Positions 53,964-62,017 of a stretch of DNA of 64,000 nucleotides are shown here, piece after piece. The DNA is from Spartinivicinus poritis (GTDB lineage Bacteria > Pseudomonadota > Gammaproteobacteria > Pseudomonadales > Zooshikellaceae): positions 1 through 64,000 of the forward strand of contig NZ_JAPMOU010000005.1 in assembly GCF_028858535.1 (NCBI RefSeq), in the 5' to 3' direction. Position 1 is the stretch's first letter. Each line of letters starts with the position of its first letter. Made by a program: the position numbers and the translations under genes. The notes below the pieces were generated by a model. That model was not told where the DNA came from. It saw only the letters and a list, made by a program, of their open reading frames with translations, and searched no databases.

Positions 53964-55235
53964 ATGAAGTGGTTAATTGTATTAATACTCACGTTGTTGG
54001 TATGTAGTTATATTGCCTGGTTAGTCTATAGCGAGTGGTTGCAATTCCAAGCTCAATACGCGCAACGGGGGCTGGCAGCCAATAACTGGCAACAGCGCTG
54101 TCAGCAAGTGTCCAGCCAATTAGTCAAGCAGAGTCATTGGCAGGGGTTTCGAGATTTTGTTGTCACTAAACGGGTGGTCGAAAACCCAGTAAGCGATATT
54201 ATCTCATTTTATTTGCGGCCCCGTGATGGGTTGCCATTGTCACCTTTTGCAGCTGGCCAGCATGTGACGGTCAGGTTACCCATTGGGTCAAGGGTATATA
54301 CCCGCTGTTACTCATTGTCTGAATCGTATAATCCGGACTACTACCGGATTAGTGTGAAACGAGCAGATGCGCCTGCTAAGACGAATCACCCGGCAGGCAA
54401 GGTTTCTGGCTATCTTCATGAAGAAGTCTATGAAGGGGCTGTTGTTGAAATTCGAGAGCCTCAAGGCAGCTTTGTATTACCAGAAAGTACTATAGAGCCA
54501 TTGGTATTTTTAGTGGCAGGAGTTGGCTATACCCCTGTACTCAGTATGCTCAAGGTACTAGTTAACCAACCATTTCCACCACCTGTCGTCGTTTTTTACT
54601 GTGTAAGAAATGGCTCCCACCATGCCGCTAAAGACGAGTTCGAAGCGTTGCAAACGCAATATCAGGGGCTGCACCTCTATGTTAGCTATAGCCATCCTCG
54701 TTCTGCTTTGGACTGGCCTGAAATTGATTACCAGCTTAGTGGCCGGCTAAATGGCCAAACATGTCTGGATATGTTAGCAGAGCTTTCTATTCAGCCCTGG
54801 CAATGCCAGTACTATTTCTGTGGGCCTGAAGCGTTTATGACTAAGCTCCAGCAAGAGTTGGCGGCTAATGATATTGATAGCAGCCAGTTTCATGATGAAT
54901 GCTTTAGTGCCACAGTTACCCACCAAACACCCCTTTTAGATGCACCAGAGCTTGCTGAGGTGGTGTTTTCATCTTCTGGTCGGCGTTCGGAGTGGCTTCA
55001 AGGTGAAGATCGTTGGTTGCTCACCTTGTCAGAAGAGGAGGGAGTCAGTATCAACAGCAGCTGTCGCAAAGGCTCCTGTGGTTCTTGTATGACTGAGATT
55101 CTTGAAGGAGAAGTCGGTTATCTCAAAGACCCAGAGTTTCTCAATCAAAAGCAGGCCAATCATTTTGATACATCTCGTTACTGTTTACCTTGTGTCTGTT
55201 ATCCAAAAAGTAACCGTTTAGTACTAAATGTCTGA
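53964..55235 (+). CDS. Membrane-anchored FAD / [2Fe-2S] oxidoreductase (FNR family)
   Basis: One N-terminal helix (residues 3-22) anchors a ferredoxin-NADP reductase-like protein. The FAD motif RCYSLSES (about 113), a nucleotide-binding GVGYTPVLSML (about 190) and FCGPEAFM precede a C-terminal plant-type [2Fe-2S] domain with CRKGSCGSC and a fourth Cys in CLPCVC. The order FAD-NAD-[2Fe-2S] is that of phenol-hydroxylase and NADH-dependent flavohaem-type reductases. It should pass electrons from NAD(P)H to a partner in the membrane, probably one of the cytochromes encoded next to it. Confidence 0.88.
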   Translation: MKWLIVLILTLLVCSYIAWLVYSEWLQFQAQYAQRGLAANNWQQRCQQVSSQLVKQSHWQGFRDFVVTKRVVENPVSDIISFYLRPRDGLPLSPFAAGQHVTVRLPIGSRVYTRCYSLSESYNPDYYRISVKRADAPAKTNHPAGKVSGYLHEEVYEGAVVEIREPQGSFVLPESTIEPLVFLVAGVGYTPVLSMLKVLVNQPFPPPVVVFYCVRNGSHHAAKDEFEALQTQYQGLHLYVSYSHPRSALDWPEIDYQLSGRLNGQTCLDMLAELSIQPWQCQYYFCGPEAFMTKLQQELAANDIDSSQFHDECFSATVTHQTPLLDAPELAEVVFSSSGRRSEWLQGEDRWLLTLSEEEGVSINSSCRKGSCGSCMTEILEGEVGYLKDPEFLNQKQANHFDTSRYCLPCVCYPKSNRLVLNV

Positions 55236-55302
55236 CAATCGCGCAATCATTACAGAATTAACTAGGATTATATAAAAAGTGCTTGGTAGTAGGAGTTTGG
55301 AA

Positions 55303-56244
55303 GTGAAAGCATGGGTCTGGTGTTTTATTTTTGGGGTTGCTGCTGCAACCAGTCAAGCAGCCGACTTATTGTCTGATTGGCAGCCTTCATCAGTGGTAGG
55401 GCCCGCTAAATGTCAAAAATGTCATAAGCCACAATACAGAGTGTGGGAAGATTCACCTCATAATATAGGGTTTCTTGATGAGGAATTTGATAGTGAGGAA
55501 ATTGCGGAGAAAATGGGGGTGTCTGACCCAGAAAGTAGTTCAGCACTTTGTTCGCAATGTCACTTCACGAGAGGCGCTAAACTTCATGGTGAGCTAGCAA
55601 CAGTCTCCTGTGAATCCTGTCATAACCCCGCCAAAAACTGGCTTGAAACCCACGGCACTTATCGAGATGCAACGGGTAAAAAAGTAAACAAAAAAGAGCA
55701 AGAAGCACCTGCTCAACGCCAGAAGCGCTTAGCTGCTGCAGATCGAGCTGGAATGGTTCGGCCTGGTCATGCTTATCGACTGGCAAAAAATTGTTTGAGC
55801 TGTCATTTGGTCCCTAATCAAAAACTGATTAACCAAGGTGGCCATCCCTCTAAGTTAACATTTGAGCTACTCAGTTGGTCGCAAGGTGAGCAAATTCGCC
55901 ATAACTTTAGTTTGGGTAGCCATAACCCGCCTGTGTCTAAATCCCGGCAACGACTGCTCTATGTTATGGGGCAAATGGTTCAGTATGAACTGCTGCTAAA
56001 AATGACTCAGGGTGCAACAGGCAAATATGCTCAGGTGCAAAAAGAAAAATTACAACAAACCCGTAATCGACTTAAACAGATTCAAACAAAGTTGGGTGAT
56101 CCAATGGTAGCGAAGGTGTTATCAGCAACCAATGCTGGACAAGCTGCCCAGGCAGCCAAAGCCTTTGCGAATAAGTATGCGCAGGGAATCAGCTCTTCAG
56201 CAGTTGATTCATTATTACCTGCAGCGAATACCTACAAAAACTAA
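55303..56244 (+). CDS. Secreted tetrahaem cytochrome c554-like protein
   Basis: A signal peptide (MKAWVWCF to SQAAD) and four CXXCH sites: CQKCH (37-41), CSQCH (83-87), CESCH (103-107) and CLSCH (about 165). The motif CHKPQYRVWEDSPHNIGF is the cytochrome c554 type of diheme start, with the His in SPH as a likely distal ligand. The rest is helical. I start at the GTG 55303 because AGGAG sits seven bases upstream; an earlier GTG has no such site. A perfect 18-bp inverted repeat follows the stop. Confidence 0.85.
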   Translation: MKAWVWCFIFGVAAATSQAADLLSDWQPSSVVGPAKCQKCHKPQYRVWEDSPHNIGFLDEEFDSEEIAEKMGVSDPESSSALCSQCHFTRGAKLHGELATVSCESCHNPAKNWLETHGTYRDATGKKVNKKEQEAPAQRQKRLAAADRAGMVRPGHAYRLAKNCLSCHLVPNQKLINQGGHPSKLTFELLSWSQGEQIRHNFSLGSHNPPVSKSRQRLLYVMGQMVQYELLLKMTQGATGKYAQVQKEKLQQTRNRLKQIQTKLGDPMVAKVLSATNAGQAAQAAKAFANKYAQGISSSAVDSLLPAANTYKN

Positions 56245-56251
56245 TGTCATT

Positions 56252-56290
56252 ATGGTCTACAGGTGCTTGAGGCAAGCACCTGTAGACCAT
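56252..56290 (+). promoter_or_regulatory. Perfect 18-bp hairpin inside the cytochrome operon
   Basis: ATGGTCTACAGGTGCTTG and CAAGCACCTGTAGACCAT are exact complements around a three-base loop, starting eight bases after the tetrahaem gene's stop and ending seven bases before the next ATG. No T-tract follows, so it is not a classical terminator. It could block the ribosome-binding site of the next gene, protect the upstream mRNA, or bind a dimeric regulator. Confidence 0.6.
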
Positions 56291-56296
56291 AGATTA

Positions 56297-58264
56297 ATGA
56301 TTGATCCAGCAATGGCTGAAGACCTGACTATTTCTCAATCCCACAGCACCTGGCAACTTGATGCAACTTTATTGGTATTTGAGCCATTCCGTACCATGGT
56401 GTCTCACCACCTGCAGCAGCGATTGCGTAAGCTGCAGGGGCGTTATCAAAGAAATCTGATTAAGTTAGGTCGGCTTCCCAGGGTACAGCTGCCGTTACAA
56501 CTTCAGGCAGTCACAGAGCTGATTCATAGCTTGAATAGCTTGTGGCAGGATATCCAGCTTGTAAGCCACTGGGTAAAAAATGACTCTGCAAATGAATGGC
56601 TAGCAGCTTTTTTAGGAAAAGATACGACAGAAGCAGCACATCAGCTTGCTCAAAAAGAACTCCAACCTTTGTTATCCATCTTGCTACATCATGCCACCAT
56701 CCGAACAATGGAAAAAACGGCAGTCGTGGTACGACAGAGTGAGCATGCAGGCAATGCTTATCTGTTATTAGCGGGGCAAGCCTGTGCCCTACAAGTCAAA
56801 GAAAAAGCACTATTTCGGCAGCGCCCTGAGCAGCACCCCTGGTATCAGCGGCTCAAGCAAAATTTATTACCTAGTCAGTGGGTCGAGCGCCGTGATACCC
56901 GTCGCTATGATGCTGCTCAGCAGGTGACTGTCGCCCAAGGGCGCGATAGTTATTTACGGATCCCTGACTTAACTGAAGCACATCAGCCAGGTACCCCAGA
57001 ACCTAAGTTATTAGAGACAGGTGAGTTATTTGGTGCGGTTGCTGCCTTACAGCACAGCCCTCATTATCGAACTATTGTGGTCACCAGTGAGCAAGCGATT
57101 CTGCTGGAAATCCGTTGGCAAGGAGTCAGGCAACTAGCCCGATTTGATCGAGGGTTTCGCCAGTTTTTAGATGAGCAGTATCGACGCCATCGGCTACCCG
57201 CATTATTGCAACAGCAACCGATTTTATTGGGGTTAAATAAGTCCCAGCTGGAGCACTTGGCGACGGTTGCTGAGTTGGATAGCTATGGTGCGATGGATTG
57301 GAAATCGGTTTCTGATCAAAACTCTGATCAACGTAAAAGCCGAATAGAGCAGTCGGAACCGTTAATTATTAAAGAAGGCGATTATGCCAATGCCGTCATT
57401 TTTATCCGGGCAGGCTATGCTCGAAAAAGTAAGGCTTATGGGCATAGTGAAAGGGCATTGGATTACCTTCGGCAAGGCGATAGTTACGGGTTTCAAGAGG
57501 TATTGGGAGGTATACAGCTGCGTAGCCAGCAGGTGAGTGAACTGTCAGAAGCGCATTTACCTCGTTATAGCTGTACTATTCGGGCTGTCGGTTATACCGA
57601 TATTATTAGAATTCCTGCCAGAGAACTGGAAAAAGTATTAGCAGCCAATAAAGCATCTACTCCTCCTGAAGCCCCTCAACCAGCAGCATTACCTCCCAGC
57701 CAACAGCATGAGCTGTTAGTTCATGAAGCATCAGACTTACTGGAGTTTTTTATTGATCAGCGCTTTATCTATGGTACTCAAACCATGCTGATTAACCTTG
57801 ATCGGTGTACTGGCTGTGATGACTGTGTGAGAGCTTGTGCTTCAGTGCATGACCAAAACCCGCGGTTTATTCGTCATGGCCATCAGCATGGTGGTTTTAT
57901 GGTAGCTAATGCCTGTATGCAATGTAGTGATCCGCTGTGTTTAGATGGCTGTCCTACCGGTGCCATCTATATGAATAATGCAGGCACTGTAGTAATAAAC
58001 GACGATATTTGTGTAGGTTGTAGCACCTGCGCTGATAACTGCCCATTTGACAATATTCAGATGGTAAAAATAGTGGATGAGCATGGTAAGCCGGTTCATG
58101 CCAATGACCACCAAGGGAAATTGGTGCCGCAGTTAAAGGCCACCAAGTGTGATATGTGTACTGGGCAGCTAAATAGGCCAGCTTGTGAGCTAGCTTGTCC
58201 TCATGATGCATTGAGACGAGTTGACATTCATCAAGTAGAAAAAATTAGAGATTGGCTGGCATGA
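56297..58264 (+). CDS. Fusion of cyclic-nucleotide-binding-like domains and a four-cluster [4Fe-4S] ferredoxin
   Basis: A helical N-terminus (about 1-130) leads into two regions resembling cyclic-nucleotide-binding folds (about 130-290, AYLLLAGQACAL; and 300-460, PLIIKEGDYANAVIFIRAGYARK with YGFQEVLGG), then a HybA/NrfC/DmsB-type ferredoxin domain (about 485-655). The ferredoxin part has four cysteine groups: CTGCDDCVRAC, CMQCSDPLCLDGCP, CVGCSTCADNCP and CDMCTGQLNRPACELACP. It is soluble, without a signal peptide or Tat motif. It lies 14 bases before a cytochrome b-like gene. The start is uncertain; ATG 56312 is also possible. Electron transfer gated by a nucleotide-like ligand is an inference. 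Confidence 0.8.
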   Translation: MIDPAMAEDLTISQSHSTWQLDATLLVFEPFRTMVSHHLQQRLRKLQGRYQRNLIKLGRLPRVQLPLQLQAVTELIHSLNSLWQDIQLVSHWVKNDSANEWLAAFLGKDTTEAAHQLAQKELQPLLSILLHHATIRTMEKTAVVVRQSEHAGNAYLLLAGQACALQVKEKALFRQRPEQHPWYQRLKQNLLPSQWVERRDTRRYDAAQQVTVAQGRDSYLRIPDLTEAHQPGTPEPKLLETGELFGAVAALQHSPHYRTIVVTSEQAILLEIRWQGVRQLARFDRGFRQFLDEQYRRHRLPALLQQQPILLGLNKSQLEHLATVAELDSYGAMDWKSVSDQNSDQRKSRIEQSEPLIIKEGDYANAVIFIRAGYARKSKAYGHSERALDYLRQGDSYGFQEVLGGIQLRSQQVSELSEAHLPRYSCTIRAVGYTDIIRIPARELEKVLAANKASTPPEAPQPAALPPSQQHELLVHEASDLLEFFIDQRFIYGTQTMLINLDRCTGCDDCVRACASVHDQNPRFIRHGHQHGGFMVANACMQCSDPLCLDGCPTGAIYMNNAGTVVINDDICVGCSTCADNCPFDNIQMVKIVDEHGKPVHANDHQGKLVPQLKATKCDMCTGQLNRPACELACPHDALRRVDIHQVEKIRDWLA

Positions 58265-58277
58265 CAGGCAATAAAAA

Positions 58278-59099
58278 ATGAACTCATATGTTGTAAGGCG
58301 TCGGCTGGTTTATTTATTGGTGCTGGGATTATTGCTGGCAAGTACGCTGATTTTACTTAGCTTGTCTAATTTATCCATGCCCAGTGAGGTCTACTGTACG
58401 GGCTGGGGACTACTGGCCGTAATGGGATTGCTGGTTAGCTATCACTGGCGCAAAAAGTTGTTATTTCTGAATTTTGGGGGGGTGCGTTATTGGCTGCGGC
58501 TGCATATTTTATTTGGGCTATATGGCGTAGCCTTATTTTTTATTCATATTGATTTTAGTTGGCCCAAGGGGCTGTTTAATCAATTGATTGCGACTGTTTT
58601 TTTATTGGAAGTGGGGTCTGGCATGGTGGGTCTTTATTTATCCCGCACTATGCCTCCACGGATGACATGGCTGGGGGAACGGTTATTGTATGAAAAAATG
58701 CCAGAGTATTATCAACAGTTGCGCCAGCAGGCTGAAGATCTGGCTTTACAGGCGGCGGCCGAGCACCACACGGATACCTTAGTAAAATTTTACAACCGTA
58801 ACTTACAAAGTTTTTTGCTGGGGGCAGCCAATTTTTGGCCCCATGTGTTTAATAGTGGTCAGGTGCGTAGCCGCTGGGCTTTGAAGTTTGAAGGGCTACA
58901 GCGCTATCTGGTGGAAGATGAGTTACCTGTAGTAACGGAGCTAAGAATATTGGTGTTTCGTAAAATTGAGCTGGATAAACAGTACGCCATTCAGGGGTTA
59001 TTACGGCGATGGCTGTTTCTACATATACCTCTTGCTTACGCATTATTTATTTTTGTTTTGGCTCACGTAATGGTGATTCATAGCTTTTCTGGGGTTTAG
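58278..59099 (+). CDS. Membrane b-type cytochrome-like protein
   Basis: A 273-residue protein with helices at about 12-30, 40-57, 74-92, 100-120 and 245-268. Histidines that could ligate haem b are seen in RLHILFGLYGVALFFIHIDF and in the last helix region (FLHIPLAYALFIFVLAHVMVIHSF). This matches no subfamily that I can name, but the size and neighbours fit a membrane quinol or cytochrome b subunit for the preceding iron-sulfur protein. It is followed six bases later by a decahaem cytochrome gene. Confidence 0.65.
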   Translation: MNSYVVRRRLVYLLVLGLLLASTLILLSLSNLSMPSEVYCTGWGLLAVMGLLVSYHWRKKLLFLNFGGVRYWLRLHILFGLYGVALFFIHIDFSWPKGLFNQLIATVFLLEVGSGMVGLYLSRTMPPRMTWLGERLLYEKMPEYYQQLRQQAEDLALQAAAEHHTDTLVKFYNRNLQSFLLGAANFWPHVFNSGQVRSRWALKFEGLQRYLVEDELPVVTELRILVFRKIELDKQYAIQGLLRRWLFLHIPLAYALFIFVLAHVMVIHSFSGV

Positions 59100-59105
59100 G
59101 TTGAT

Positions 59106-60824
59106 ATGAAAGGAGAGCGTATTCAACCGTTAGCCCACCGGCAAAGCCGTTATGTTAGGCCCAGCCAAGAAGGAGCCATTACGCGGTTAAAACGTAGTCG
59201 TCTGGCATTTGTGCTTTTTTTGGTTGTGTTATTGGGGTTGTTTATCATCTTGACTCATACCCCTTGGCGCCAGCAATTGCTGTTTCCTGGTGCACTGAGT
59301 AGTCAACATGGTAGTCAACAGGATCAGTGTATCAGTTGTCATGTTAGAGCAAATGACCCTGTTATGTCCTGGCTATGGCACACCATGCAACCCCTGACCT
59401 TGGCTCAACAAAGCCAAGGCTGTATGAGCTGTCATCAACACAAGCACCAAAAGGGTGTAGTGGCCCATGGGTTAGATGAGCAAGCTATTCGTACTTTATT
59501 ACCTAAAAATATTGAACAACAGCAGGCTGATCAGCATTTAACTGAATTAACCAGTCGTAAACCACTGGGGTGTTTTAACTGCCATACTGAGCACCAAGGG
59601 ACTGCTGGAGAACTAATAAAACTGTCGGATACAGAATGCGACAGTTGTCATTTAAAGTCTCAGAAGGGCTTTGCTAAGCAGCATAGTGACTTTTCTCTGG
59701 CCCGAGATACAGGTATTCAGTTTAATCATGATCGCCATCAGGGTGTATTCTCGGAGCAAGGAAAACTGTTTCAATGTCAGCAGTGTCATGGTGAGAAGCC
59801 AGAGCCAGTGTTTCCAAATTTTGATCAACAATGTTTAAGCTGCCATGAGGAAACCATTGAAGAGCCAGTCGTATTACTGGCCTTACCCCGTGTAGCCCAA
59901 AAAACGCCTGATATTGGTGAGTGGCCCAAGCAGCGTGGTAATAAAAGGCTTTCTGCTGCAATGGCAGCATTACTGGCAGAGTATGGTGTACCTGACAAGC
60001 CTGCGGACAAGTCAAAAAAGGCAACTCAGGCTTATCAGCAGCAACTTGCAAAGGGCTATAAACAACTCGTTCAGGATATTTTGCAAGATAATTTACAGGA
60101 AGCTAAATTACTGAAGGTGCAAGGTAAGCTGATGGCAGAGGGATTATTTAAGGAGGCTGATGCTGTACGTCTGTTGTTGCATGATTGCAAAGCATTAATG
60201 CCATTGCTGACTAATTTACAAGAACAGTGGTTTCCAAGCCTATTAAAAGAACAAGCTAGCCCAACAGATAAGCCAAAAAAATCACCGCGAAAAGCCCTTA
60301 AACCTGACCAGCAGTGGGGAGCAATGGGCAATTGGCAATTAACCCGAAAAGGTTCTGTGGTTGTATCTGTTAATCACCATGCACGAATCAGTGAAATTAA
60401 ACGTATTGAAAAACAACTGGAAAAAGGTGAATTATCTTCAGAAGATGCCAATACAGGGTGTTTACTGTGCCACCAAATACAAGATAATAAAATTGTATGG
60501 CAGTATCAACCAAAACCACCGATGCCCACCTTTAAATTTAAGCACCAACCCCACTTGGTAGGTCAGCCAGAAACCGTATGCTTAAACTGTCATACCCGTT
60601 CAGCAGCTAATACAACAGTAACACAACAACAGTCGAGTGATAGTGAAGCAGAAATTAATGAAACTGAAGAACAACAAGTGTCATCAAGTTGGCTATTTTC
60701 ACCAGTAACTAAACAGCCTTGTGTCAGTTGCCATAAAGAAGAAAGGGTAGGTGAAAATTGCTTGCTTTGTCATAACTATCACTTTGAAGAAGCACCTTGG
60801 GCGAAGGCGCTTCTTAACGATTAG
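59106..60824 (+). CDS. Membrane-anchored decahaem c-type cytochrome
   Basis: An N-terminal helix (about residues 34-53, without a cleavage site) anchors a periplasmic protein with ten CXXCH motifs. They fall in two groups: six in the first 250 residues (CISCH, CMSCH, CFNCH, CDSCH, CQQCH, CLSCH) and four in the last 130 (CLLCH, CLNCH, CVSCH, CLLCH), with a Lys/Gln-rich helical spacer between. Histidine-containing segments such as FNCHTEHQ and HNYHFEEAP may supply distal ligands. This resembles class III/NapC-like multihaem proteins but not a named family. It ends the operon, 40 bases before a convergent gene. Confidence 0.82.
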   Translation: MKGERIQPLAHRQSRYVRPSQEGAITRLKRSRLAFVLFLVVLLGLFIILTHTPWRQQLLFPGALSSQHGSQQDQCISCHVRANDPVMSWLWHTMQPLTLAQQSQGCMSCHQHKHQKGVVAHGLDEQAIRTLLPKNIEQQQADQHLTELTSRKPLGCFNCHTEHQGTAGELIKLSDTECDSCHLKSQKGFAKQHSDFSLARDTGIQFNHDRHQGVFSEQGKLFQCQQCHGEKPEPVFPNFDQQCLSCHEETIEEPVVLLALPRVAQKTPDIGEWPKQRGNKRLSAAMAALLAEYGVPDKPADKSKKATQAYQQQLAKGYKQLVQDILQDNLQEAKLLKVQGKLMAEGLFKEADAVRLLLHDCKALMPLLTNLQEQWFPSLLKEQASPTDKPKKSPRKALKPDQQWGAMGNWQLTRKGSVVVSVNHHARISEIKRIEKQLEKGELSSEDANTGCLLCHQIQDNKIVWQYQPKPPMPTFKFKHQPHLVGQPETVCLNCHTRSAANTTVTQQQSSDSEAEINETEEQQVSSSWLFSPVTKQPCVSCHKEERVGENCLLCHNYHFEEAPWAKALLND

Positions 60825-60864
60825 TTTATACGGCTTTTATCCTGAAACTGCATTGTATAGTTTT

Positions 60865-61923
60865 TTATTGAGGATTTGGTTCGGAGAGGATGTCATCACA
60901 AAATACATTACCACCAAATTCTAATACGCCTTGTGGAAAATTAACCTGCTCAGTAAGTTGACCAAATTCATAAACATTCACATCTAGTGTAGCTTTCATT
61001 GATTTCATAATAGGCTGATCACCGCCTAATACAAGCATTGATGGCATTCTAGAAATATAAAAGTCGTTGATGTTAGCTTTTGCATCTACAGTAATTTTTT
61101 TTGTCAATTTATTAAATTCAATATGTAGTTCACCCTTGCAAGCATCCAGTGTTCTTTTCATACTGAGGCCGGCAATGGCAGGGTATAGTGTGATGTCAGA
61201 TTGTTGGGAAAGATAACGGCCTGCCCATAGTTCAATAGGGATACTACCAGCAGCTGCACCAGTCATCATTAATTGTTGCTTATCATTGATACCTAGTATG
61301 TACATAAAACTTGGCGAGTCTTCCTTGGTGTACCAGCCTTTGTCTAAATAAACAGTGCCATAACCCCCATAACTTTCATCATTATCACTATAGCTATATT
61401 GAACGGATGTACCCATCGTAAAAATAAACCATTTACCACCGACAAAAGGGATGTCAGTAATAAATCCATAAGGTGTTTGTCCTGGATTACGGCCAGACCA
61501 ATAATGCTTGTGGTTACTGATAAATTGCATCGAAAAATTAAAGTCAGGTAGTGTTAAAGTGATTTGTTTATCATTGGCATCAACTTTACCTGGAATGCTG
61601 TAATGAAAAGCTGTTGAGCCAGAACCACTGGATTGTGTCATGACTTCATCAAAAAAATAATCATAAACTTGCATCTTGCCTTCCTTAGGGGCATATACAA
61701 CATGCACATACCCCTTTTCCTTTAAAGTAGGCGAATCAGGCATAATGTAAGTTTGTAAACTTATCTTGAAGTAACCCATAGCAGGGTCATTTAAATAATA
61801 GAACCATTGTTCACTCCAGGGTTTTTTAGTGGGTGAGTGAGGTTTAATATCTTCTAATGTAGTGGCACTGACAGCGTTGGAAAATAGAACAATGAAACAA
61901 GTTAATAGTAGAGTTTTTAACAT
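60865..61923 (-). CDS. Secreted AttH/CrtC-like protein of unknown function
   Basis: A signal peptide (residues 1-20, ending SNAVSA) and a beta-rich protein of 352 residues. Motifs such as WSEQWFYYLNDPAMGYFKISL near the start and WSGRNPGQTPYGFITDIPF are reminiscent of the lipocalin-like AttH/CrtC (hydroxyneurosporene synthase/Diels-Alderase-like) superfamily, which is only a tentative match. It is transcribed on the minus strand, 94 bases after the oxidase gene, and near a carotenoid-oxygenase gene, so a role in lipid or terpenoid metabolism is possible but unproven. Confidence 0.45.
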   Translation of the reverse strand: MLKTLLLTCFIVLFSNAVSATTLEDIKPHSPTKKPWSEQWFYYLNDPAMGYFKISLQTYIMPDSPTLKEKGYVHVVYAPKEGKMQVYDYFFDEVMTQSSGSGSTAFHYSIPGKVDANDKQITLTLPDFNFSMQFISNHKHYWSGRNPGQTPYGFITDIPFVGGKWFIFTMGTSVQYSYSDNDESYGGYGTVYLDKGWYTKEDSPSFMYILGINDKQQLMMTGAAAGSIPIELWAGRYLSQQSDITLYPAIAGLSMKRTLDACKGELHIEFNKLTKKITVDAKANINDFYISRMPSMLVLGGDQPIMKSMKATLDVNVYEFGQLTEQVNFPQGVLEFGGNVFCDDILSEPNPQ

Positions 61924-62017
61924 AGTAATTGATAACAGTTAGTTAATTGGTTTATTGTCCTGCCCACTCATATTGGATACCTTCAATCATGAGCAGGCTA
62001 TTTATTAAGTGGATTAG

